A stretch of DNA of 64,000 nucleotides, taken from assembly GCA_003240695.1 (NCBI GenBank), contig QFNC01000004.1, forward strand, positions 1 through 64,000. The letters run 5' to 3'. The translations under genes and the position numbers were made by a program. Each line of letters starts with the position of its first letter. Position 1 is the first letter of the stretch. Source of the stretch: Pseudoxanthomonas suwonensis. GTDB lineage: Bacteria; Pseudomonadota; Gammaproteobacteria; Xanthomonadales; Xanthomonadaceae. The notes beneath the pieces were generated by a model. That model searched no databases and was not told the origin of the DNA. It saw only the letters and a program-made list of their open reading frames with translations. Positions 56,985 through 64,000 of the stretch are shown in pieces.

Positions 56985-57725
56985 TCAAAAGCTGATGAAC
57001 AGGCCGCCGTTGACCGGGATGTTGGCGCCGGTGATGAAACCGGCATCGTCCGCACCCAGGAAGGCCACCGTGCGGGCGATATCGTCCGGCTTGCCCAGCC
57101 TGCCCACCGGCACCTTGGCGACGATGTCGTCGCGGAGCGCCTGCGGCACTGCCATCACCATCGCGGTTTCGCAGTAGCCGGGCGACACCGAGTTCACGGT
57201 CACGCCCTTGCTGGCCACTTCTCGCGCCAGTGCCATGGTGAAACCGTGGATGCCGGCCTTTGCGGCGGAGTAATTGGTCTGTCCGAACTGGCCGGTCTGG
57301 CCGTTGACCGAACTGATGTTGACGATGCGCCCGAACCCGCGCGCGACCATGCCCTCCACCGCGTGCCGGCACAGGTTGAACACGCTGTTCAGATCCACAT
57401 CCAGCACCGCATGCCACTGTTCCGGCGTCATCTTGCGAAGGCTGCTGTCGCGGGTGATGCCGGCATTGTTCACCAGCACGTCCAGGCTGCCGAAACGCTG
57501 CTGCACCTCGGCCACGAATCGCCCGCAGGCCTCGAAATCGCTCACGTCCAGCGGCAGCGCGTGCACGTCCAGTCCAGCCACCGCAGCGGCGAAGGCAGCG
57601 TCGCGTTCTGCCGGGCCGGGCAGGTCGGCGGCGATCACCGTGCAGCCGGCGCGGGCCAGTCCGATGCAGATGGCCGTGCCGAGGCCGCCCATTCCGCCGG
57701 TGACGACGGCGATGCGTGTGGTCAT
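56985..57725 (-). CDS. phaB: Acetoacetyl-CoA reductase-like SDR (copy 1)
   Basis: A 246-residue short-chain dehydrogenase: AVVTGGMGGLGTAICIGLA cofactor motif, VNNAGITRDSSLRKM, catalytic SSVNGQTGQFGQTNYSAAKAG (Ser-Tyr-Lys) and TVNSVSPGYCETAMV. The PhaB-type pattern (NNAGITRD, SPGYxxTxMV) points to NADPH-dependent reduction of acetoacetyl-CoA to 3-hydroxybutyryl-CoA for polyhydroxyalkanoate. Next upstream on the same strand is phaR. No phaC or phaA is in the window. Confidence 0.86.
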   Translation of the reverse strand: MTTRIAVVTGGMGGLGTAICIGLARAGCTVIAADLPGPAERDAAFAAAVAGLDVHALPLDVSDFEACGRFVAEVQQRFGSLDVLVNNAGITRDSSLRKMTPEQWHAVLDVDLNSVFNLCRHAVEGMVARGFGRIVNISSVNGQTGQFGQTNYSAAKAGIHGFTMALAREVASKGVTVNSVSPGYCETAMVMAVPQALRDDIVAKVPVGRLGKPDDIARTVAFLGADDAGFITGANIPVNGGLFISF

Positions 57726-57815
57726 GTGGGGAATCCTGAGTTCGGAATGGAAGGGACGAAAAACGCCCGCGCAGACCGTTGCGGTCGCGTCATGCAGGCA
57801 GGGCGGTGGGTTGGA

Positions 57816-58331
57816 TCAGCGGTGCGGCTTGCCCGGGGTGTCGTCGTCCCGGTCGGCTTCGCGCCCGCCACGCGACGGACTGACGGGACTGCCCATGCCG
57901 CCCATCAGGTTGCTCTGGAAATCCTTCCACAGCTGCAGGTTGCGCTCGGTCAGCTGGTTCATCATGGTCCAGGGCGACTGGCCCAGCATCCCGCCCAGCT
58001 GCTGCCGGAACTGGTTCTGCTGTTCCAGGAACAGCGCCATGCTGCGCTCCAGGTAGCTGCCCATGAAGCCCTGCAGCGAGTCGCCGTAAAAGCGGATGAT
58101 CTGGCTCAGCAGCTGGGTGGACAGCATCGGCTGGCCGTCCTGTTCTTGGTCGGCGATGATCTGCAGCAGCACCTGGCGGGTGAGATCCTCGCCGCTCTTG
58201 GCATCGCGCACCTCGAAGTTTTCCCCGTCCACGATCAGCTGGCGCACGTCCTCGATGGTGATGTAGCTGGAAATCTCGGTGTCGTACAGGCGCCGGTTGG
58301 GGTATTTCTTGATGATGCGGGTGCTGGCCAT
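57816..58331 (-). CDS. phaR: PhaR, polyhydroxyalkanoate synthesis regulator
   Basis: A 171-residue repressor and PHA-granule sensor. The PHB_acc N-terminus RIIKKYPNRRLYDTEISSYI and DVRQLIVDGENFEVRDAKSG is diagnostic, followed by ILxQIIADQEQ and repeated helical segments (SQIIRFYGDSLQGFMGSYLE). In other bacteria it represses phasin and its own gene until granules bind it. The two PhaB-like genes on either side fit a PHA module. ATG 58331. Confidence 0.92.
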   Translation of the reverse strand: MASTRIIKKYPNRRLYDTEISSYITIEDVRQLIVDGENFEVRDAKSGEDLTRQVLLQIIADQEQDGQPMLSTQLLSQIIRFYGDSLQGFMGSYLERSMALFLEQQNQFRQQLGGMLGQSPWTMMNQLTERNLQLWKDFQSNLMGGMGSPVSPSRGGREADRDDDTPGKPHR

Positions 58332-58471
58332 GGTGCGGGTCTCGGATGCGTCCCTGCAGCATGGCGCACTGCAGCAGCGGTTGCAACCGCCGTCACGCTT
58401 GCGCATGCGGAAAAACCGGCAGCATGGCCGGGTTTCCTGTGCTGCAACATCGGTGCGCGGGCAACCGCAGG

Positions 58472-59212
58472 TCACCAGCCCATGTGGTGCCCGCCGTTGA
58501 TGTCGAGGTTGGAGCCGGTGATCCAGCCGGCCTGCTCGTCGGCCAGGAAGGCCACGCCGTAGGCGATTTCCTCCGGCGTGCCGAGGCGGCCGGTGGGAAT
58601 GTCGGCCACGATCTTGGCGCGCACCTCTTCCGGTACCGCCATCACCATGTCGGTGGCGATGTAACCGGGCGAGAGCGTGTTGACGGTGATGCCGTTCTTC
58701 GCGTTTTCGCGCGCCAGCGAAATGGTGAAGCCGTGCATGCCGGCCTTGGCCGCGGCGTAGTTGGCCTGGCCGTACTGGCCCTTCAGGCCGTTGATCGAAC
58801 TGATCTGGATGATGCGGCCCCACTTGCGCTCGCGCATCCCCTCGATCACCGGACGGGTCACGTTGAAACAGGAGTTGAGGTTGGTGTTGATGACCTCCGC
58901 CCACTGGTCGGACTTCATCTTGTGGAAGGTGCCGTCGCGGGTGATGCCGGCGTTGTTCACCAGGATGTCGATCGGCCCGAGAGCGGCTTCCACCTCGCGC
59001 ACCATCTTTTCGGCGTCTTCCGGCAAGGTGACATCGCCATGGGCCAGGAACACGTCGTAGCCGTCGGTCTTCATCCTGTCCTGCCAGGCGCGTGCCTTTT
59101 CCTCGCGGCGGTAGTTGGTGGCGACCTTGTGGCCCATGTCGGCCAGTTTCTTGACGATGGCGGTGCCGATGCCGCCGGTGCCGCCGGTAACCAATGCCAC
59201 GCGCTGTGTCAT
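58472..59212 (-). CDS. phaB: Acetoacetyl-CoA reductase-like SDR (copy 2)
   Basis: A 246-residue SDR, the same length as the first copy but clearly diverged: ALVTGGTGGIGTAIVKKLADMG, VNNAGITRDGTFHKMK, SSINGLKGQYGQANYAAAKAG and TVNTLSPGYIATDMVMAV. This copy looks closer to classical PhaB. GGAGCGAGG lies ahead of the ATG at 59212. Order on this strand is phaB, phaR, phaB. The two copies may differ in cofactor or in regulation. Confidence 0.9.
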   Translation of the reverse strand: MTQRVALVTGGTGGIGTAIVKKLADMGHKVATNYRREEKARAWQDRMKTDGYDVFLAHGDVTLPEDAEKMVREVEAALGPIDILVNNAGITRDGTFHKMKSDQWAEVINTNLNSCFNVTRPVIEGMRERKWGRIIQISSINGLKGQYGQANYAAAKAGMHGFTISLARENAKNGITVNTLSPGYIATDMVMAVPEEVRAKIVADIPTGRLGTPEEIAYGVAFLADEQAGWITGSNLDINGGHHMGW

Positions 59213-59249
59213 GCCTCGCTCCGAAGTGTCAGGGGGAATGCGAGTCATT

Positions 59250-60155
59250 CTAGGGGCAGGCAGCCGGTGGCGTGTTGTGCGCTGCGGTGCAGTGCACCAC
59301 CCCGCTGCGCGGCAGGCGGGACGGGTCGAATGCGGCACGTGCCGCCCCGAGCCACGCATCCACGCTGCCGGCATCCGCGACCGCTTCGGCATCCTGTCCC
59401 AACTGCTGCCATGCCTGCAGCAGGGTCTGCATCGGATCGGGACCGTCCACCGGCGCGTCGTCGGCCGACTTGGACAGCTTGCGACCGTCCGCATCCACCA
59501 GCAGCGGGAGATGCAGATACTGCGGCGTCGGCAATCCCAGCGCATGCTGCAGGGCGATCTGCCGCGGGGTGGACTCCAGCAGGTCGGCGCCGCGCACCAC
59601 GTGGGTGATGCCCTGTGCCGCATCGTCCACCACCACCGCCAGCTGGTAGGCCCAGCAACCATCGGCGCGGCGCAGCACCACATCGCCGACCGCGGCGGCC
59701 AGATCCTGGTCGACGCGACCCTGCAGCGCATCATCGAAACCGATGCGCAGGCCTTCGGGAATGCGCAGTCGGATCGCCGGTGTGCGGCGCCGCGCCCCCG
59801 CCACGCACTGGCGATGGATGCCGCCGGTCGCGGCCAGATCGGTGCGGCTGCAATGGCAAGCGAAGGCATGACCGGCGTCCAGCAGCTGCTGAAGCGCCTG
59901 TCGGTAGGCGGCATCGCGGCTGCTCTGGAACAGCACCGGCTCGTCCGATCCCAGGCCGAAGCGCTGCAACGTCTGCACCTGGCGTCGTGCGGCATCCGCC
60001 ACTTCGCGCGGCGGGTCGATGTCCTCCACGCGGATCAGCCATGCACCATCGGCGTGGCGTGCCAGCAGCCAGCTGCCCAGTGCCGCGAGTAACGACCCGG
60101 CATGCAGGTCGCCGGTGGGCGAGGGCGCGAAGCGACCGCGATAGCCGGTGTTCAT
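59250..60155 (-). CDS. gluQ: Glutamyl-queuosine tRNA(Asp) synthetase
   Basis: A 301-residue GluRS paralogue lacking an anticodon-binding domain; it adds glutamate to queuosine in tRNA-Asp. RFAPSPTGDLHAGSLLAAL (HIGH-like), the zinc ligands in FACHCSRTDL and KLSKS are present. Length (about 300) is normal for GluQ-RS and far shorter than GluRS. It is separated from htpX by 76 bp, divergent. Confidence 0.92.
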   Translation of the reverse strand: MNTGYRGRFAPSPTGDLHAGSLLAALGSWLLARHADGAWLIRVEDIDPPREVADAARRQVQTLQRFGLGSDEPVLFQSSRDAAYRQALQQLLDAGHAFACHCSRTDLAATGGIHRQCVAGARRRTPAIRLRIPEGLRIGFDDALQGRVDQDLAAAVGDVVLRRADGCWAYQLAVVVDDAAQGITHVVRGADLLESTPRQIALQHALGLPTPQYLHLPLLVDADGRKLSKSADDAPVDGPDPMQTLLQAWQQLGQDAEAVADAGSVDAWLGAARAAFDPSRLPRSGVVHCTAAHNTPPAACP

Positions 60156-60231
60156 GTTGCAGCCTTGCTTTCGTGCCGCCGTGTGCACATCTAATGGCAG
60201 GTTCCCGACTATCGAGAGTGGAGTGGGTCGC

Positions 60232-61137
60232 ATGATCAAGCGCGTTGTGCTGTTTTTGGCCACCAATCTAGCGGTCTTGCTGCTGCTGAGCGTGGTGATG
60301 GCCGTTTTCGGCATCGATCCGCGTACCGGCAGCGGCCTGCTGGTGTTCGCCGCCATTCTGGGCTTCGGCGGCTCGCTGGTGTCGTTGCTACTGTCCAAGC
60401 CGATGGCCAAGTGGTCCACCAAGGCCCGGGTGATCACCCAGCCCGGCAACGAAGCCGAGCAATGGCTGCTGGCCACCGTTCAGCGCCAGGCGCAGGCGGC
60501 CGGCATCGGCATGCCCGAGGTGGCGGTGTACGACGCGCCGGAGATCAACGCCTTCGCCACCGGCGCCAACCGCAACAACGCGCTGGTGGCCGTGTCGACC
60601 GGGCTGCTGCGCGCCATGCACCGCGACGAGGTGGAGGCGGTGCTGGGACACGAAGTCAGTCATGTGGCCAATGGCGACATGGTGACGATGGCGCTGCTGC
60701 AGGGCGTGCTGAACACCTTCGTGATCGTGCTGGCGCGGGTAGTCGGGCGGGTGGTGGACGGTTACCTGTCCGGCGGCCGCAGCGAAGGCGCGGGCTTCGG
60801 CTACTACATCACCGTGTTCGTGCTGGACATGCTGTTCGGCCTGCTGGCGAGCATGATCGCGATGTGGTTTTCCAGGCGCCGCGAATTCCGTGCCGATTCG
60901 GGCGGCGCAGCGTTGGCCGGTCGCGGCAAGATGATCGCCGCGCTGGAGCGGCTGGCGCAGACCTATGGCCACAGCACGCTGCCCAAGCAGGTCGCGGCAT
61001 TTGGCATCAGCGGTGGGGTGGGGCGTGGCCTGAAGCGCCTGCTGATGAGCCATCCGCCGATGGAAGAGCGCATCGCGGCGCTGCGGGCGGCTGCGGGCGG
61101 ACAAGCCGATGCCGTGCGACAAGGCGTCGTGGCCTGA
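60232..61137 (+). CDS. htpX: HtpX, heat-inducible membrane zinc protease
   Basis: A 301-residue M48 membrane protease that degrades misfolded membrane proteins. Two N-terminal membrane helices (VLFLATNLAVLLLLSVVMAVF; LLVFAAILGFGGSLVSLLLS in part), HExxH in VLGHEVSHVANGD (His140), two later helices, and the third zinc-ligand region RRREFRADSGGA. The ATG follows GAGTGGGTCGC. I could not find a convincing heat-shock promoter in the 76-bp gap upstream. Confidence 0.94.
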   Translation: MIKRVVLFLATNLAVLLLLSVVMAVFGIDPRTGSGLLVFAAILGFGGSLVSLLLSKPMAKWSTKARVITQPGNEAEQWLLATVQRQAQAAGIGMPEVAVYDAPEINAFATGANRNNALVAVSTGLLRAMHRDEVEAVLGHEVSHVANGDMVTMALLQGVLNTFVIVLARVVGRVVDGYLSGGRSEGAGFGYYITVFVLDMLFGLLASMIAMWFSRRREFRADSGGAALAGRGKMIAALERLAQTYGHSTLPKQVAAFGISGGVGRGLKRLLMSHPPMEERIAALRAAAGGQADAVRQGVVA

Positions 61138-61203
61138 CCCACACACAGGCCGGACGCCGATCGTTCGAAGCCGCCCGTGCCGATCGTGCATGCGGCGGCT
61201 TGA

Positions 61204-63276
61204 TCAGGGGAAGTCGTAGTTCATCAGCGGGCCGGCCGGAGCCAGGAAGTCGCCCTGCACGAAGTCCATGCCGGCCATGAATAGGATGGTCATGCTGGCC
61301 GCGTCCTGCACGAATTCGGCCATCGTCTTCACGTACAGCTCCTGCGCGCGGGCGGTGATCTCGCGGATGCGCTCCTGGTTCTGGGTGTTCCTGGCCAGAT
61401 CTTCGGTGAAGCTGCGGTCCACCTTCAGCATGGCCGGGCGGAAGTGGTTGAGCAGCTGTGCCGAATCCAGCCCGGAGCCGAACTGGTTGATGCAGATGCG
61501 CACGCCCAGCTTGCCCAGCGCCTCCGACAAGGCCTGCGTTTCGCGCAGCCGCGAGAACACCTTCGATTCCACCAGTTGCAGGATCAGCCGTTCGCCGCTC
61601 ACCACGTAGGTCTGCAGCATCTGCGCGACGTAGTCGGCCAGGCCCGGATCAACCAGCGAATCGTCGCTGATCTTGGCCAGCAGGGTCACCGGCTTGTTCG
61701 CCTGCTGCCGTTCGGCGATCACCTGGATGGCATGGCGGATGACCCAGCGGTCCAGTTCGCCCTGCAATCCGTTTTCCTCGGCAATCGGCAGGAAACTGCG
61801 CGGTTGCAGCAATTCGCCGCCGGCATCCAGGCGCAGGTAGGTTTCGTACACCGCGCCGGGTTCGTCCTGCAGGCTGATCACCGGCTGGTAGTGGAACAGG
61901 AAGTGGTCCTCGGCCATGGCCTGGCGCAGGCGCAGCACCCACTGCTGGATGCGTTCCACCTCGGCACGGTCGACCGCGCCCGGGTCGAAGATGTCGCTGC
62001 GGTTGCCGCCCAGCGACAGCGCAGACTGCAGCCGTTCGTTGGCCTTGCCCAGCACCTGGTTCAGGCTGGCGTTCTTCTCGCCGATCTGCACGCCGCCGAT
62101 GCTGGCGGTGACGGGCATGGAGTGGTTCCCGATCTCGAACACGTCACTGGTGAAGGCGCGCAGGATGGTGGCGGCCGCGCCTTCGGTCACGGTGTGATCG
62201 CCCTGCACCAGTACCGCCAGGGTGTGTTCGCCGAAGCGCGCGGCCACGGCATCGGCGCCCAGCGCATCCTGCACGCGGCTGGCCACGGCCAGCAGGAATT
62301 CGTCGGCATGATTCAGGCCGGCGGTCTGCAGCTGGGTCTGGTAGTGGTCCGGTTCCAGCAGCAGCACCCCGTAGCGGGCCTGCCCATCCACCACGGCACC
62401 GATGGCATTTTCCAGATGCTGCAGGAAGGTGGTGCGGTTGAACAGGCCGGTCACCTGGTCGCGCTGGCGCAGGGCTTCCACCTCGCGCGCCAGTTCCGGA
62501 TCGGCCAGCAGTTCCTGGCGCCGGAACACGATCTGCACGCAGGGCTCGCCTTCGTACATGGCCTGGGTGAACTCCATGACGGCCGGAAATTCGCCGCCGC
62601 TGGCGTCGATGGCGGTCAGCTCGTGGCGCGGCGGTGGCGCCTCGCCCTTGCCGAGCGACTTGAGCAGCGCCTTGAAGCCATCCACGTGCGAGGAGGCCAC
62701 CAGGTCCAGCAGCGACATGCCTTCGATGTCCTCGTCGCTTTCGAAGCCGAACATCTCCAGGAAGGCGCTGTTGCTGCGGATGAACATGCCTTCGTGCACG
62801 TAGGCGATCGGATCGCGCGAGGATTCGATCAGCGCATCGCAGCGGCGTTCGGTCTCGCGCACCTGGGCCTCGTAGCGGCGCAGCTGGCGGCGGGCTTCCA
62901 CGTCCTGCCACTCGGTGCGCACCGCGATCAGCATCTGCACCGGCTTGTGCCGCAGCGCGATGCGGGTGGCCCCGGCCTGCAGGATGTTGACCAGGATGTC
63001 CTCGTTCAATTCGTTCAGCAGGGCCAGGATCGGCACGTCCTTGCTGCTGGAGGACACCGACTGCACCACCTGCGCGAAGGGAATCTGCGCGGCCTTGTCG
63101 TAGGCCATCACCATGTCGACGGGTTTTTCCAGCATCTGGGCCAGTTCCTCGGCACTGGACGGGCGCGACGGGCGCACGGTGATGCCCGCGTTGCGCAGTG
63201 TGCTGACGATGGCTTCGGCATCTTCAACATGGTCATCGACGATCATCAGGCGCAGGGTGTCGTTGCCTGGGGCCAT
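61204..63276 (-). CDS. fimX: FimX-like degenerate GGDEF/EAL protein (twitching motility)
   Basis: A 690-residue signalling protein with REC-like (1-130), PAS (about 135-250), GGDEF (about 270-425) and EAL (about 440-690) regions, the FimX architecture. The diguanylate cyclase site is lost (FGEHT instead of GGDEF) and the EAL motif reads ETY in VYETYLRLDA, so it should bind c-di-GMP, not turn it over. In Xanthomonas, FimX joins PilZ and PilB to control type IV pili. Length equals known FimX. AGGAG precedes the ATG. It is 26 bp after epmB on the same strand. Confidence 0.87.
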   Translation of the reverse strand: MAPGNDTLRLMIVDDHVEDAEAIVSTLRNAGITVRPSRPSSAEELAQMLEKPVDMVMAYDKAAQIPFAQVVQSVSSSSKDVPILALLNELNEDILVNILQAGATRIALRHKPVQMLIAVRTEWQDVEARRQLRRYEAQVRETERRCDALIESSRDPIAYVHEGMFIRSNSAFLEMFGFESDEDIEGMSLLDLVASSHVDGFKALLKSLGKGEAPPPRHELTAIDASGGEFPAVMEFTQAMYEGEPCVQIVFRRQELLADPELAREVEALRQRDQVTGLFNRTTFLQHLENAIGAVVDGQARYGVLLLEPDHYQTQLQTAGLNHADEFLLAVASRVQDALGADAVAARFGEHTLAVLVQGDHTVTEGAAATILRAFTSDVFEIGNHSMPVTASIGGVQIGEKNASLNQVLGKANERLQSALSLGGNRSDIFDPGAVDRAEVERIQQWVLRLRQAMAEDHFLFHYQPVISLQDEPGAVYETYLRLDAGGELLQPRSFLPIAEENGLQGELDRWVIRHAIQVIAERQQANKPVTLLAKISDDSLVDPGLADYVAQMLQTYVVSGERLILQLVESKVFSRLRETQALSEALGKLGVRICINQFGSGLDSAQLLNHFRPAMLKVDRSFTEDLARNTQNQERIREITARAQELYVKTMAEFVQDAASMTILFMAGMDFVQGDFLAPAGPLMNYDFP

Positions 63277-63302
63277 TGCGGTTCTCCTGTGTCAGGCGCG
63301 GT

Positions 63303-64000
63303 TTATGGCATGCCGTGCGGGGGTTCGTCCAATCCGGGCAGCGGCTGCTTGCCCGGTCGGCCCGGGATTTCGCGCACCAGCCGCGGCAGCAGATAGCCGG
63401 GAAGACGTGCGGCCAGCGCAGCGTGCAGCTGCCGCGCCTGCAGGTCTGGCACTTCGAAATGCGCGGTGCCGGCCACGCGATCCAGTTGGTGCAGGTAGTA
63501 GGGCAGCACGCCGGCGGCGAAGCCGCGTTCGGCCAGATCGGCCTGCGCATCCACGCTGTCGTTGACCCCGCGCAGCAGCACGGCTTGATTGAGCAGGCTG
63601 GCGCCGGTGGCGCGCAGCCGGGCCAGGGCGGCATCCACATCGGCATCGAATTCGTTGGCGTGGTTGGCGTGCAGCACGATGGCCAGCGGCCACGGCAGAT
63701 CGGACAGCCAGGCGAGCAGAGTGTCATCCACCCGTTCCGGCAGCACCACCGGCAGGCGCGTGTGGATACGCAGCCGGCGCAGCTGTGGCACCGCACGCAG
63801 TGCGTCGGTGAGTTCGGCCAGCTTGTGGCTGGCCAGCGATAGTGGATCGCCGCCGGAGAGGATGACCTCGTGGATGCTCGCATCAGCGCGCAGATGCGCG
63901 ATGGCCTGCGCCCAGCCGTCGCGGGCGGCGGTCTGTTCGGCATAGGGGAAATGCCGGCGGAAGCAGTAGCGGCAGTGCACCGCGCAGCTGCCGGTGGCCA
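63303..64000 (-). CDS. epmB: EF-P beta-lysylation protein EpmB (partial)
   Basis: The C-terminal part (about 230 residues seen) of a radical-SAM lysine 2,3-aminomutase-like enzyme; the N-terminus lies beyond the right edge. The 4Fe-4S motif is visible as CAVHCRYC, with FRRHFPY, then EVILSGGDPLSL, TRLPVVLPERV and the PLP lysine region LLNQAVLLRGVNDS. The family makes R-beta-lysine for elongation factor P. epmA and efp are not in the window. Confidence 0.88.
   Translation of the reverse strand, partial: ATGSCAVHCRYCFRRHFPYAEQTAARDGWAQAIAHLRADASIHEVILSGGDPLSLASHKLAELTDALRAVPQLRRLRIHTRLPVVLPERVDDTLLAWLSDLPWPLAIVLHANHANEFDADVDAALARLRATGASLLNQAVLLRGVNDSVDAQADLAERGFAAGVLPYYLHQLDRVAGTAHFEVPDLQARQLHAALAARLPGYLLPRLVREIPGRPGKQPLPGLDEPPHGMP

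Noticed and set aside
61204..63276. Active diguanylate cyclase or phosphodiesterase
   Set aside because: GGDEF reads FGEHT and EAL reads ETY, so neither activity is expected; FimX-like binding is the better reading.

Overview
The window is GC-rich, gene-dense bacterial chromosome. It reads as a member of the Xanthomonadaceae/Lysobacteraceae (Gammaproteobacteria; Lysobacter, Luteimonas, Thermomonas or Stenotrophomonas-like). The clearest markers are the acetylated arginine pathway (N-acetylornithine carbamoyltransferase, acetylcitrulline deacetylase and a fused NAG kinase/NAG synthase), a FimX-type degenerate GGDEF/EAL protein, and a toxin whose C-terminus looks like the XVIPCD signal of the Xanthomonadales killing type IV secretion system. 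No IS element, integrase, prophage, CRISPR array or rRNA was seen. There is one tRNA, tRNA-Ala(CGC).

Layout. 0-8.3 kb: a decayed virB6 fragment, then a minus-strand M23 peptidase / broken lipoprotein / dihydroorotase cluster, yidD, a divergent dksA with a long Lys/Ala-rich extension, an MFS exporter with sufE, and cysS. 8.4-16.6 kb: the arginine operon argF'-argG-argE'-argB/A-GNAT-argC-argH; from argG onward the genes overlap by a few bases. 16.7-21.4 kb: the most accessory-looking stretch, with a DUF1615 lipoprotein, a damaged nnrU-like gene, an unrecognised ORF, and a multidomain peptidoglycan-hydrolase effector with a C-terminal secretion domain. 21.4-33.8 kb: fadD, small envelope proteins, acnA, hflD-mnmA-nudJ, clpS-clpA and two tandem NlpC/P60 hydrolases. 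33.8-42.4 kb: slyD, a DUF418 membrane protein, an amino-acid oxidoreductase, a glutathione-reductase-like enzyme, an N-formylglutamate amidohydrolase-like protein, parE and a broken small gene. 42.4-54 kb: the block pyrG-kdsA-eno-ftsB-ispD-ispF-truD and surE-pcm-exoD-nlpD, with Smr, tRNA-Ala and rnd on the other strand. 54-64 kb: an FGE-like lipoprotein, an M48 protease, phaB-phaR-phaB, gluQ, htpX, fimX and the start of epmB, which runs off the right edge.

How the genes work together. The arginine block encodes most of a complete acetylated route (argD and argJ/argO are not here). The enolase block joins CTP, Kdo and isoprenoid synthesis to division (ftsB) and to RNA and protein repair. Many genes act on the envelope (two M23-type, two NlpC/P60, one transglycosylase-like effector, M48, HtpX).

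The best candidate for something undescribed is the pair at 18.7-21.3 kb: a predicted type IV secretion antibacterial effector and the unknown gene just upstream, possibly its immunity or accessory partner. A virB6 relic 19 kb away shows that T4SS genes have existed in this lineage. Also notable are a DksA lacking all four zinc cysteines, a clpS whose TATAAT box predicts a leaderless mRNA, and two genes interrupted at the same CAGCCCC sequence.
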